Assembly (NCBI GenBank): GCA_023428065.1
Contig: JAEYZI010000092.1
Coordinates: 1-64,000, forward strand
Direction of reading: 5' to 3'
DNA length: 64,000 nucleotides
Origin: Actinomycetes bacterium
GTDB taxonomy: Bacteria; Actinomycetota; Actinomycetes; Actinomycetales; Microbacteriaceae
The notes below the pieces were generated by a model, which saw nothing but the letters and a program-made list of their open reading frames with translations, made no database searches and was not told the DNA's origin. The position numbers and the translations under genes were made by a program. Positions 51,461 through 60,438 of the stretch are shown piece after piece (position 1 is the first letter of the stretch; every line of letters begins with the position of its first letter).

Positions 51461-52609
51461 TCACCCGCCGACGGTCGCCCCGGCGACGTCGGCGGGGATC
51501 GCGTGCCCGTCGATGTCCGTCGGCGCGGGTCTCGTCGTTCCCACGGGCGTGATGAGCGCCTGGGCGGCGTCGACGGGTGCGAGGTCGCCGGCGTGCCTGT
51601 CTCGGGGTTCGTACTCACCCGTGCGGTTCCCGTCGGCGTCCAGCCAGCCGGGCGTTCGGCACATGCGCGTGTTCCACGCGAGCACGAGCGAGTTCGTGAT
51701 GCGCGAGCCACACTCGCTCAGGTAGGCGACGACGTTGCGGTCGAAGACCGCGCCCTTCGCCGAACCCCAGCGCACCGAGCCGTCGAGGAAGGTGTTGTTG
51801 CGCACGACGAGATCGCTCACGTCCTGCTCGCGCAGCTCGGCGGCCGAACCGCCCCCGCACAGCGACGACTTCACGACGCAGCCCTGCACGTAGTTCGACT
51901 CGATGAGCAGCCCCTGGATGCCGCGACCGCCCCCCGACAGGATGATGCCCGCGTTGTAGCAGTTCGCGAGGCGGTTGCCGCGGATGACGACCCGCTCGAC
52001 GTCGAAGATCTGGATGCAGTCGGCGTGCCGCCCGTTGTCGCCCGACTGGTCGTAGTCGCGGATGACGGTGCTCTCGACGAGCACGTCGCTCGCGCGGGCG
52101 ATCTGGATGCCGTCGACCGAGCTGCCGCCCTCGAGGAGGGAATCCCGCACCTCGATGCCGTCGGCCCGCACGAACATGCCGCTGCCCGTCACGTGCACTC
52201 GTTCGGCCGTGCCGCCGTCGGAGCCCGGGTCGAACGAGAGGAGGCCGGCGACGGGGAGGTCGAGCAGGTGCACGTGCGGTGCCGCGATCCGGAGGCCCGT
52301 GACGACCGGCGCCGCGTCGGCCGCGGCCGTCACGACGACCGCGTCGTCGAAGGTCGCATAGCGCGGCATCCCGTCGATCGCCAGGTCGCCGTAGTCGCCC
52401 GAGGTGAGCTCGATGCGCGTGCCGCCCCCTGCGCGCTCGAGCGCGTCGCGGAAGCCGCACGGCGCATCCCTCGAACAGTCGCCCGCCGCGTCGGGCGCCA
52501 CGACGAGCACGCGGGGGCCCTCGGGCGGCGTCGGAACGCCGGCCTGCGCCGTGCACGCCGCGAGCAGCAGCACGCCGCACGCGGCGAGCGAGACGCGCGC
52601 CCACCTCAT
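51461..52609 (-). CDS. Right-handed beta-helix lipoprotein
   Basis: Secreted lipoprotein of 382 residues, lipobox LLLAAC with Cys19. The mature protein is a right-handed parallel beta-helix (repeats such as VLVESTVIRD, VVIRGNRLANCYNAGII, LLIESNYVQGCVV, LVVRNNTFLDGS), a fold of polysaccharide lyases, hydrolases and epimerases. Cysteine pairs are frequent. Last gene of the wzz-wzy-wzx unit (ATGA overlap), so it probably acts on the extracellular polysaccharide. No catalytic motif recognised. Confidence 0.88.
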   Translation of the reverse strand: MRWARVSLAACGVLLLAACTAQAGVPTPPEGPRVLVVAPDAAGDCSRDAPCGFRDALERAGGGTRIELTSGDYGDLAIDGMPRYATFDDAVVVTAAADAAPVVTGLRIAAPHVHLLDLPVAGLLSFDPGSDGGTAERVHVTGSGMFVRADGIEVRDSLLEGGSSVDGIQIARASDVLVESTVIRDYDQSGDNGRHADCIQIFDVERVVIRGNRLANCYNAGIILSGGGRGIQGLLIESNYVQGCVVKSSLCGGGSAAELREQDVSDLVVRNNTFLDGSVRWGSAKGAVFDRNVVAYLSECGSRITNSLVLAWNTRMCRTPGWLDADGNRTGEYEPRDRHAGDLAPVDAAQALITPVGTTRPAPTDIDGHAIPADVAGATVGG

Positions 52610-53490
52610 CCGGCGTCCCCCGCGGGCACGTCGGCGAGCGCGTTCCAGATGAGCTCCGCGATGACGCGCTGCCCGTCCTCGGACGGATGGAAGAAGTCGA
52701 TCGCGGAGAGGTCACCCGAGTGGAACGGGTAGTCGTGTACGGCACCGCCGTCGGTCGTGCAGCGCGGGCGTTCGGTGCACACCGCGCGGATCGCCGCGTT
52801 GAACTCGGCGACGCGCTCGCTGACGCGCGCCCGCCGCGCCTCGCCCGTCGGCCCCGTGTCGTCGGCGTCGGCGAGCAGCGAGCGGCACGCGGGAGTCGAT
52901 CCCCAGACGCGCACCGCCTTCCGGTTGCGGTGGCTCTGCTCCCACACGTTCTCGAGGTCGGGGACCTCGACGACGAGCACGCGCGGGTTCGAGCGCTCCT
53001 CGAGCGCGTCGAGCAGTCGGACCAGCTGATCGCGGAACGCGGCCGGCTCGGTCATCTCCGCGAGCGAGGGGGCGCACGCGTCGTTCGCCCCGAGGAACAC
53101 GATGACGAGTTCGGGGTCCTCGGCGAGCACGCGGTCGAGGTTGTCGAGCGCCGTGGACAGTCGGGCGCCGTCGCGTGCGAGGGATGCGACGCTCGCTCCG
53201 GGGTGCTGCGCGTCGACGCGCCGCGCGAGGGAGTCCACCTCGGCGCCGCCCGTCGCCCACGAGGCCTCCGCGCAGATCCGGTCGTCGGCGGGGCACGCGT
53301 TGACGGCGAGCGTCACGGAGTCGCCCAGCACGAGGATGCGGGTGACCTCGTCGACGACCTCCGGGCGCGCGGGTGGCTGGGACGGCGAGGGGCGGTCGGG
53401 AGCGGGCGAGGGCGCGGGCGGATCCGCGGCGCATCCTCCGAGGAACGCAGCGAGGAGCGCGACCGCGAGGGCCGTCCGGCGTCGGCTCAC
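52606..53490 (-). CDS. SGNH/GDSL hydrolase lipoprotein
   Basis: 294-residue secreted lipoprotein (lipobox FLGGCA). After a Pro-rich linker the SGNH blocks are LVLGDSVTL (nucleophile Ser), FLGANDACA (Gly-x-Asn-Asp) and DFFHPSEDGQ (Asp-x-x-His). Such enzymes often de-acetylate or acetylate surface glycans. GTG start overlapping the wzx stop; its own stop overlaps the beta-helix gene start. Function in trimming O-acyl groups of the polysaccharide is an inference. Confidence 0.9.
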   Translation of the reverse strand: MSRRRTALAVALLAAFLGGCAADPPAPSPAPDRPSPSQPPARPEVVDEVTRILVLGDSVTLAVNACPADDRICAEASWATGGAEVDSLARRVDAQHPGASVASLARDGARLSTALDNLDRVLAEDPELVIVFLGANDACAPSLAEMTEPAAFRDQLVRLLDALEERSNPRVLVVEVPDLENVWEQSHRNRKAVRVWGSTPACRSLLADADDTGPTGEARRARVSERVAEFNAAIRAVCTERPRCTTDGGAVHDYPFHSGDLSAIDFFHPSEDGQRVIAELIWNALADVPAGDAG

Positions 53491-55016
53491 ACGACGTCCA
53501 CGGGATCGATGCCCTCGGTTGCGACGGGGGCGGCGGGCGCGGGGCGCCGCACCCGCGCGACGAAGCCCGCGATGCGGCGGATGTCGCGGCGGTATGCCGG
53601 GATCGCGAGCGCCGCCGCGAGCGGGACGAGCCCGCCCGCGCAGCCCGCGAGCAGCTCGGCGGCGGCGGGCGCCTCGACGAGCTGCACGACGGCGAACGCC
53701 GCGGCGGATGCCGGAAGCGCCGCGAGCCCGGGACGCACGAGGGGCCCGACGATGTCGGCGCCCGTGACGAAGGTGCCGCGGATCGCCAACCAGAACCCCG
53801 GTACGACGAGGAGGAGCGTGAGGGCGCTGTAGACGAAGGCGACGCCCTCGATCCCGGCCCACCACACCCCGAGGAAGAACCCGCCGATGATGAGCGGTCG
53901 CGTCACGGCGAAGTAGACGAGCTGCCGGTGGGCGCGCTCGAGCGTGAGATACAGCCAGCCCTGCACGCTCGCGACGGCCTGCACGAGGCCGGCGACCGCG
54001 AGCAGCGAGAAGACGAGGGCGGCGGGCTCCCAGCCGGGCCCGAGGAGGAGGGCGATGAGGGGGGCCGAGACGGCAGCCGCGACGGCGTAGGCGGGGATCG
54101 TGAGGTAGCCGATGACGAGCACGGCCCCGCGGATGTAGCTGCGGAAGCGCTCGTGGTCGTCGCGCAGCGTCGAGAGCACGGGCAGCGCGACGCGTCCGAG
54201 CGGACCGTTGAGCTGCTGGAGCGGCAGGAGGAAGAGGGCGTAGGCGCGCGAGTAGTAACCGAGCTCGTGCGGGCCGAGTTGGTGGCCGATCACGACGTTG
54301 TCGAGATTGCGGGACGCGTAGTTGAGCAACTGCACCCCGAAGACGCTGCCCCCCGTCGTGACGAGCGGGAGCACGTCGCGTGAGATGCGCGGGGCGCCGA
54401 AGTGCGGACGGGCCGAGATCCACAGCGCGACGAGGCGGTACACCTGCCCCGCGCCCGCGAGCAGCACGAGCGACCAGACCCCGCCTCCGAGCAGGGCGAG
54501 TCCGATCGCGAGGACGACGCCCACGAGCATCGAGCCGACGTCGATGTGGGCGAGCGTCGTGAACCGCAGCTCGCGCTGAAGCTTCGCCTGCATGGGCATC
54601 GCGAGCCCATTGACGAGCAGGGTGGGGGCGATGACGAGCGTGAGCAGCACGAGCCGGGGCTCGCCGTAGAGCAGGGCGATGAGCGGCGCGAGCGCCGCGA
54701 CGATGACCGAGAGCGCGGTGCCGAGCACCACCGAGAGCCACAGGGCGCTCGACCATAGGCGCGCCGTCATCGTGCGGGTCTGGATGAGCGCCGCCGTCAT
54801 GCCGAAGTCGCGCACGAGATCCGCGACGCCGACGATCGCCGTGATCATCGCGAGCAGACCGAAGTCGGTCGGGTCGAGCACACGCGCGAGCACGACGGTC
54901 GACCCCGTCTGCAGGAGGGCGCGGGCCCACAGACCACCCGCGGTGACGAGCGTGCCGCGCGACGCCCGGCGGGCGAGGTCGGGCGGCGGCGCGTGGCGCT
55001 CCTGCTGGGCCGTCAC
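53487..55016 (-). CDS. Wzx-type polysaccharide flippase
   Basis: MOP/MviN-like lipid-linked oligosaccharide flippase of 509 residues with about 14 hydrophobic segments. The N-terminal RASRGTLVTAGGLWARALLQTGSTVVLARVLDPTDFGLLAM (in parts) is typical of the Polysacc_synt family (RfbX/WzxC). Moves the undecaprenyl-linked repeat across the membrane. GTG start, overlapping with the GT2 gene upstream. Confidence 0.92.
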   Translation of the reverse strand: MTAQQERHAPPPDLARRASRGTLVTAGGLWARALLQTGSTVVLARVLDPTDFGLLAMITAIVGVADLVRDFGMTAALIQTRTMTARLWSSALWLSVVLGTALSVIVAALAPLIALLYGEPRLVLLTLVIAPTLLVNGLAMPMQAKLQRELRFTTLAHIDVGSMLVGVVLAIGLALLGGGVWSLVLLAGAGQVYRLVALWISARPHFGAPRISRDVLPLVTTGGSVFGVQLLNYASRNLDNVVIGHQLGPHELGYYSRAYALFLLPLQQLNGPLGRVALPVLSTLRDDHERFRSYIRGAVLVIGYLTIPAYAVAAAVSAPLIALLLGPGWEPAALVFSLLAVAGLVQAVASVQGWLYLTLERAHRQLVYFAVTRPLIIGGFFLGVWWAGIEGVAFVYSALTLLLVVPGFWLAIRGTFVTGADIVGPLVRPGLAALPASAAAFAVVQLVEAPAAAELLAGCAGGLVPLAAALAIPAYRRDIRRIAGFVARVRRPAPAAPVATEGIDPVDVV

Positions 55017-55849
55017 ATCCGCCTCGTCTCGTCGCGCTCCCAGCCCCGGTCGCCGAGCCCCGCGCGCAGACGCGGCCCCACCGTCGCGACGACGTAGACG
55101 GGCAACGCCGGCCAGAGGGCCGGTCGACGGGCCACGCGAGCGAGGAGGCCGCCGTGGCGCCGCGCGGCGGGTGCGGGCCGGAGCTCCGGATGCCGACGCA
55201 CGAGCTCGGCGTTCCCGCGGTGGATGCGCGTGGCCCGCCGGATCTGCGCGCGCAGGGTGCGCGGCGCGGGTACCGAGAACGCGTGGGCGTCGAGGGTGAC
55301 CCTCTCCTCGGGCGCGAAGAGCTGCTGCACGTAGCGGTCGTCGGCGATGACATCGGGGAACGCGCCGAATCGCGCGCGCCCGGCGGGGGAGAGCGCGTAC
55401 ACGCCCGACCCCACGTGACCCTGGCGTCGGTAGTCGGTGTGCTCCCAGACGCGGAAATGGGCGCGCACGAAGAGCGAGGAGCCGTGCGTGTCGACGTGGA
55501 GGCGGGGGGCGGCGACGCGGGCCTCCCGCGTGTCGAGCGTCTCCGCGAGCGCGCACAGGGCCGCGGCCTCGATGCGTACGTCGGCGTCGACGTACGCGCG
55601 GATCGTGTGGCTCGCGACCGCGTCACCCGCGTTGAGTGCCGCGATCTTCGAGCCGGTCTCGAGTTCGACGACGGTCGCGGAGGGGAGCGCCGCCCGGGCG
55701 CGCGCCGCGGTGTCGTCGCGGCATCCGTTCGCGACGACGACGAACTCGAGCAGTCCCTCGGGGGCTCCGCGTGCCATCCGCTCGAGATTGGCGCCGATGA
55801 TCGCGGCCTCGTCGTGAGCGGGCACGATGACGCTCATCGGCGCGCTCAT
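55013..55849 (-). CDS. Glycosyltransferase family 2
   Basis: 278-residue GT-A glycosyltransferase. MSVIVPAHDEAAIIGANLERM (in parts) opens the fold; YVDADVRIEA (about 88-97) has the metal-binding DxD; GVYALSPAGRARFGAFPDVIADDRYV (in parts) is the acceptor side with catalytic Asp. The last part is basic with a hydrophobic stretch. ATG overlapping the wzy stop (ATGA). Confidence 0.9.
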   Translation of the reverse strand: MSAPMSVIVPAHDEAAIIGANLERMARGAPEGLLEFVVVANGCRDDTAARARAALPSATVVELETGSKIAALNAGDAVASHTIRAYVDADVRIEAAALCALAETLDTREARVAAPRLHVDTHGSSLFVRAHFRVWEHTDYRRQGHVGSGVYALSPAGRARFGAFPDVIADDRYVQQLFAPEERVTLDAHAFSVPAPRTLRAQIRRATRIHRGNAELVRRHPELRPAPAARRHGGLLARVARRPALWPALPVYVVATVGPRLRAGLGDRGWERDETRRM

Positions 55850-57267
55850 ATGGCGCCCGCGCGCTCGTCGACAGCGGGCGCCTCCGGCGCGCGCACCCGA
55901 CCGTCGCCCGACGCGTCGTCCAGCACCCACGCGCCGACCGCCCACAGCACGCACAGCACGAGGAGCGTCTGCATGAAACCGAACGCATCGTAGAAGAACA
56001 GCGCGGCGGTGTAGCCCGCCGTCGACACGGCGATCGCGAAGGCGAGCGAGCGGTACCGCTCCGGCACGCTGCGATCGAGCGAGTGCCGCACGAACCGCAC
56101 GAAGGGGACGAGAAGGAAGATCGCGAGGCCGATCACTCCGATCACGCCCGCATCCATGAGGATGCCGAGCACCTGGTTGTCGAGGATGAACCCGTTGGCG
56201 CCTTCGCCCACCACGATGCGACCCCCGTAGCCCGTGCCGAGAAGCGGATGCTGCTGCACGAGCCCGAAGGCGGGGGCCAGATCCGCGAGCCTGCCCTGGC
56301 CACCCCACCCGGGTGAGGTGTACTGCGAGGCGACGAGCGAGTCGAGGTCGAGGAACGACAGGAGCGTCGTCGACACGGTCTTCGGGCTCGCGAGTGTCGC
56401 GAGCAGGAGCCCGGGGATCGCCGCGAGGAGCACCGTCACCCCGGCGATCGGCCGCAGCAGGAGGGTGACGGCGAGCATCGTGAGGAGCACGACGACGCCC
56501 GTGCGCGACACCGCGACGCCGATGCCGCCGAGGATCACGACGAGCATCCCGCCGTGCAGGATCGCTCGATTGATGCGGTTGCGCGGCCAGCTCGCCTCGC
56601 GCGCGAGGTACAGCACCACGGGGATGAGGATGCACAGCATGACCGACAGTGCGATGGGGTGCTGAGCCGAGCCGAAGGACCGTGCGCCGCCCGCGCGGAA
56701 GTCGTCCGAGAGGGTGCGGAGCGTCTCGAGCGGGAGCACCTGGCCGAGCATGAGGAAGACGTTGACGCGCGTGAGGCGCTCGACGATCGCGAAGAACGCC
56801 ACGACCGTCGCCCCCCACGCGAGGAACGAGAGGGTCGCCATCACGAGGCGCTCCGTGCTGAGGAACTGCCGCACGAGGAAGAACACGCTGAGGATGAAGG
56901 CGACGTTCACGAGGCCGCCGAGGGCGGTGCCGACGAGGCCCTGCTGCGCGAGCGGCACGATGTTCGCCACGATCGAGATCACGAGGATCGCGAGGAAGAT
57001 CCCGATGGGCGCCCCGAAGACGGTGCGCCGCATCCGGAGTCCCGGCTGGGCGAGGAGCGCGATTCCGGCACCGGCGATCGTGAGCGCGATCGCGAGGCGG
57101 TAGGGCTCGAGCTCGAACGGGAGCGGGATGGGGACCGCGTACGCGCGGATGGGCACGAACATGATGAGCGCGAGCAGCGTGAAGAGGGCGACCGTCGATC
57201 CCCTCACCGCCGGGCGGATGCGCACGGCCGGGGCCGCGCCGCCGACGGAACCCGTCGTGGTCGTCAT
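55846..57267 (-). CDS. Wzy/O-antigen ligase-like polymerase
   Basis: 473-residue membrane protein with about 12 hydrophobic segments and one large extracytoplasmic loop (about 300-355), the form of Wzy/WaaL O-antigen polymerases-ligases. The loop contains HPLLGTGYGGRIVVGEGANGFILDNQVLGIL (in parts), and SFGSAQHPIALSVML is also a family block. Links repeats on the outer side of the membrane. Follows wzz by four bases. Confidence 0.9.
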   Translation of the reverse strand: MTTTTGSVGGAAPAVRIRPAVRGSTVALFTLLALIMFVPIRAYAVPIPLPFELEPYRLAIALTIAGAGIALLAQPGLRMRRTVFGAPIGIFLAILVISIVANIVPLAQQGLVGTALGGLVNVAFILSVFFLVRQFLSTERLVMATLSFLAWGATVVAFFAIVERLTRVNVFLMLGQVLPLETLRTLSDDFRAGGARSFGSAQHPIALSVMLCILIPVVLYLAREASWPRNRINRAILHGGMLVVILGGIGVAVSRTGVVVLLTMLAVTLLLRPIAGVTVLLAAIPGLLLATLASPKTVSTTLLSFLDLDSLVASQYTSPGWGGQGRLADLAPAFGLVQQHPLLGTGYGGRIVVGEGANGFILDNQVLGILMDAGVIGVIGLAIFLLVPFVRFVRHSLDRSVPERYRSLAFAIAVSTAGYTAALFFYDAFGFMQTLLVLCVLWAVGAWVLDDASGDGRVRAPEAPAVDERAGAI

Positions 57268-57271
57268 GTTC

Positions 57272-58045
57272 TCAGCGGGCGTCGTAGGCGGGTGTCGCGG
57301 TGGCGATCGGCGCGCGGGCAGTCGTCGGCTCGGACGCAGCCTCCGCGGCGCGTCGCCGCGCGCGGCTCTCGCGCACGTTCCACACGACGAAGGCTGCGAT
57401 CACGAAGCCGAGCAGCACGGCGAGCCCCGTCACGACGACCGGCAGCATGGAGCCGCTCTTCGTGACGTCCTCCGCCGGTCGCTCGTCGAGCGTCGTGAGC
57501 TGCACGCGCGCGGCGTCGTCGATTCCGGACGCGTCCTGCTCCGCCTCCACGTAGCGGTGGAACGCGTCCGCCGCCGTGCGGGAGAGCTCCTCGGCGCGCG
57601 ACGCGGTCGGGGCGGTGCCGATGACGTCGAGGATGGGGAGCGAGAAGCGACCGGGAGACGCCTCGTCACCGCTCGGCTGGGTCGTACGACGCACGGCCGT
57701 GATCGACTCGCCCTCACGGAGCTCGCCGATCTCGGATTCCACCTCGGTGCGGATCTGCGCTCCCGCGACGAGGTAGGCGTAGACGACGGCGGTCTGCGTG
57801 AGGTCGCGTGTCTGCGCGGGAGGCGCCCCCTCCTGCACGGGCGTCTCGGCCTGGAAGATCGGCTGGCTCGCGCTTCCGACGAGCACGGTGGTCGCGGCGC
57901 GATAGCTCGGCTCCACACGGGAGACGATGTGGCCGTCGGTGATCGTGTAGCCGGCGAAGAGCCCGGCGCCCGCCGCGACGACGATGCCGACGAGCAGGAG
58001 CCATTTCTGGTTCCAGAGGATCTTGAGGTACGTGGGGATGTCCAT
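57272..58045 (-). CDS. Wzz-type chain-length regulator
   Basis: 257 residues with two membrane segments (about 17-38 and 205-227) around an extracytoplasmic helical domain, the Wzz/YveK arrangement. The N-terminal MDIPTYLKILWNQKWLLL stretch is typical; the tyrosine-kinase domain of BY-kinases is absent. First gene of the six-gene minus-strand unit. GGAAGG ribosome site at seven bases. Sets polymer length with Wzy. Confidence 0.88.
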   Translation of the reverse strand: MDIPTYLKILWNQKWLLLVGIVVAAGAGLFAGYTITDGHIVSRVEPSYRAATTVLVGSASQPIFQAETPVQEGAPPAQTRDLTQTAVVYAYLVAGAQIRTEVESEIGELREGESITAVRRTTQPSGDEASPGRFSLPILDVIGTAPTASRAEELSRTAADAFHRYVEAEQDASGIDDAARVQLTTLDERPAEDVTKSGSMLPVVVTGLAVLLGFVIAAFVVWNVRESRARRRAAEAASEPTTARAPIATATPAYDAR

Positions 58046-58304
58046 GCGGGAGCCTTCCGATCGGGGGGCGGACATTCCGGGAGGGCGCCATTGCTCGACA
58101 CGGGGGGAGTGGAGCGTGAGGGGTATCGGGGGTCCCTCGTCCAGCCACCTTGCCACCGCGGATGTTTCCGCCTCCACCCCCGACATGTTGCCGACATGTA
58201 AAACCTGTGCGACGCTCCGGCGACATTTCGGGTGAGAGGGTTGCGCGTCGCGCGTGCCCCCGTCAGGGTGACGGCATCGCCTGATCCCGACGGAGGTGAT
58301 CCTC
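58046..58304. other. Divergent control region of two polysaccharide units
   Basis: 259 bases between wzz and the GT4 gene. Contains two ACATGT palindromes (58182-58187, 58193-58198), a possible plus promoter TTGCGC (58241-58246) -17- CAGGGT (58264-58269), and GGAGG (58292-58296) before the ATG at 58305. No clear minus-strand -10. Confidence 0.35.
58182..58198. repeat. Twin ACATGT palindromes, 11 bp apart
   Basis: CGACATGT-N3-style direct repeat: ACATGT at 58182-58187 and 58193-58198, each self-complementary, one helical turn apart, in the divergent control region. Fits cooperative binding of a dimeric regulator. Confidence 0.4.
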
Positions 58305-59513
58305 ATGACGTCGTCCCCCGGATCAGAGAGCAATGGCCGGCTTTCTGTCGTCTACTCCTTCCCCCACGCCATCGGCGCGCCCGGGATCGGGTGGACGGCG
58401 TGGAATCAGGTGACCGAGCTCGTCGCCGCGGGGCACGACGTGCACCTCGTGGCGGCGAGCGTCGCGCGCCCCATCGCGGGGCTCGCGTCGCAGCGTCGTG
58501 TCCTCGAGCTCCGCGGTGTGCGGGTTCCCCACCGCGCCCTCGGCCGCGACCGCGCCCTCGCGCTCCACGATCGCGTCGCCGCGTCCGTCGTGCGCCGCGT
58601 GCGACCGGATGTCGTGCACACCTGGCCGCTCGCCGCCCACGCGTCGCTCCTCGCCGCGTCCGAGGTGGGAGCCGCCGGGCTCCGGGAGGCGCCCAACACC
58701 CACACGGGTCACGCCTACGAGATCGTCGCCGAAGAGTGCGCCCGCCTCGGCGTGCGCCTCCCGTCGTCCGCCTCGCACGCGTCGAACTCCCGCCATCTCG
58801 CGCGCGAGGAGCGCGAGTGGGCGGCGGCGGCGGCCGTGCTCGCGCCCTCCGACGCCGTGCGGGAGTCGTTCGTGCGCCGGGGCCACGACCCGGCCCGTGT
58901 GCTGCGCCATCGGTACGGCGCGCGCGTCGACGCGATCCCGGCCGTCACGCGTCCGGAGGGCCGTGCGCCCACCGTGCTCTTCCTCGGCCGTATCGAGCCC
59001 CGCAAGGGACTGCACCATGCCCTGCGCGCCTGGGCCGGCTCGCGACTGCGCGACACGGGGCGGTTCGTGATCGTCGGTGAGGCGATCCCCGCCTACGCGC
59101 GTGTGCTCGCGCCGCTGCTCGACCAGCCCGGCGTCGAGCTGCGCGGCTTCACGTCCGACCCGGGCGCCGCGCTCGCCTCCGCCGACGCTCTCGTGCTGCC
59201 CACGGTCGAAGAGGGCAGCGCACTCGTCACCTACGAGGCGCAGGCCGCCGGATGCGTGCCCCTCGTCTCGACGGCCGCCGGCGCCTACCTCGACGACGGG
59301 GTGCACGGGCTGCTTCACGAGCCGGGCGACGTCGACGCCCTTCGCACGCAGTTCGACCTGCTGGCCGAGCATCCCGAGCGCTTCGCGGCGATGTCCGCGG
59401 CCGGCGTCGCGCGCCGTGCCGAGCTCGGCTGGGACGCCGCGGGCGCGATGCTCGTCGCCGTGTACCGTACGGCGCTCGCGCGACGGGGGGTGTCGGATGC
59501 CGTCGCCCGCTGA
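58305..59513 (+). CDS. Glycosyltransferase, GT4 family
   Basis: 402-residue GT-B glycosyltransferase. N-terminal half: YSFPHAIGAPGIGWTAWNQV and HASNSRHLAREEREWAAAA (in parts). C-terminal: VLFLGRIEPRKGLHHALRAW (in parts), and VLPTVEEGSALVTYEAQAAGCVPL (in parts), containing the E-x7-E of retaining GT4 enzymes. GGAGG eight bases before the ATG. First gene of the rightward unit; overlaps the next by 17 bases. Confidence 0.92.
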   Translation: MTSSPGSESNGRLSVVYSFPHAIGAPGIGWTAWNQVTELVAAGHDVHLVAASVARPIAGLASQRRVLELRGVRVPHRALGRDRALALHDRVAASVVRRVRPDVVHTWPLAAHASLLAASEVGAAGLREAPNTHTGHAYEIVAEECARLGVRLPSSASHASNSRHLAREEREWAAAAAVLAPSDAVRESFVRRGHDPARVLRHRYGARVDAIPAVTRPEGRAPTVLFLGRIEPRKGLHHALRAWAGSRLRDTGRFVIVGEAIPAYARVLAPLLDQPGVELRGFTSDPGAALASADALVLPTVEEGSALVTYEAQAAGCVPLVSTAAGAYLDDGVHGLLHEPGDVDALRTQFDLLAEHPERFAAMSAAGVARRAELGWDAAGAMLVAVYRTALARRGVSDAVAR

Positions 59514-60438
59514 GCTCGCCGTCGTCGTGTGCTCGCGCGAGCGCGCCGAGATGCTCGCGGCCGCGCTCGCGACGATCGTCGCCCACACGCCCCCCGAGGC
59601 CGAGATCCTCGTCGTCGACTCGGCCTCCACGACGACCGCGACGAGCGACACCGCGCGAGCCGCGGGGGTGCGCTACGTGCGCACCGACACGAAGGGCCTC
59701 TCGATCGCCCGCAACGTCGGCATCGCGGCCACCCGGCGCCGATACCTCGTCTACACCGACGACGACTGCGTCGCCGTCGAGCGCTGGACGGAGGGCATCC
59801 TCGAGCGCTTCGCAGACGAGCGGGTCGGCGCGGTGACGGGGGAGATGATCGACCACACGGTCGCTCACGCACCCGTCGACGGCTCCGCGACGCGCTACTC
59901 GCGCGTCATCGACGGTCTCGACGCGGGGCACGGGGCGCTCATGGCCTTCCGACGCGACGTGCTCGTCGACCTCGGCGGATTCGACGACGTGCTCGGCGCG
60001 GGGCGACGACTCGCGGGCGCCGAGGACCTCGACATCTTCTGCCGCATCCTCGACGCGGGCTTCGCCGTCGTGCACGACCCGAGCTGCATCGTGCATCACG
60101 TGCACACCCGGGACGACGGCGCCTACGAGGCGCTCTACCGCGGATACGGGCTCGGGCTCGGCGGCCTGGTCGGCAAGTGGCTGCGGATGCGGTGGTGGCT
60201 CGGCCTGCGCATGTTCGTCGTGCTCGCAGGGCGCACGCTGCGGCGCGTCGTACGCGAGCGCGGCGACGAGCGGCGGGGCCCCGCCGAGCGGGCGATGCTC
60301 GCCGGCATCGTCGCGGGAGTCACGTCGTCGCGGCGTCTCGCGCTCGAGGCCGGGCGTTTCGTCGACGACGACCGCCCGAGGGCGATTGTCGTGGAAGGGC
60401 TCCGCGAGGAGCCCGCGGTGCGGGCGGAGGGCGGCTGA
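59497..60438 (+). CDS. Glycosyltransferase family 2
   Basis: 313-residue GT2. AVVVCSRERAEMLAAAL, VVDSAS and GLSIARNVGI are the N-terminal blocks; VYTDDDCVAVERW (about 85-97) has the metal-binding acids; GGFDDVLGAGRRLAGAEDLDIFCRI (in parts) is the acceptor-site ED. C-terminal basic/hydrophobic segment may sit on the membrane. ATG within the preceding gene; stop overlaps the acyltransferase start (TGATG). Confidence 0.9.
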   Translation: MPSPAELAVVVCSRERAEMLAAALATIVAHTPPEAEILVVDSASTTTATSDTARAAGVRYVRTDTKGLSIARNVGIAATRRRYLVYTDDDCVAVERWTEGILERFADERVGAVTGEMIDHTVAHAPVDGSATRYSRVIDGLDAGHGALMAFRRDVLVDLGGFDDVLGAGRRLAGAEDLDIFCRILDAGFAVVHDPSCIVHHVHTRDDGAYEALYRGYGLGLGGLVGKWLRMRWWLGLRMFVVLAGRTLRRVVRERGDERRGPAERAMLAGIVAGVTSSRRLALEAGRFVDDDRPRAIVVEGLREEPAVRAEGG

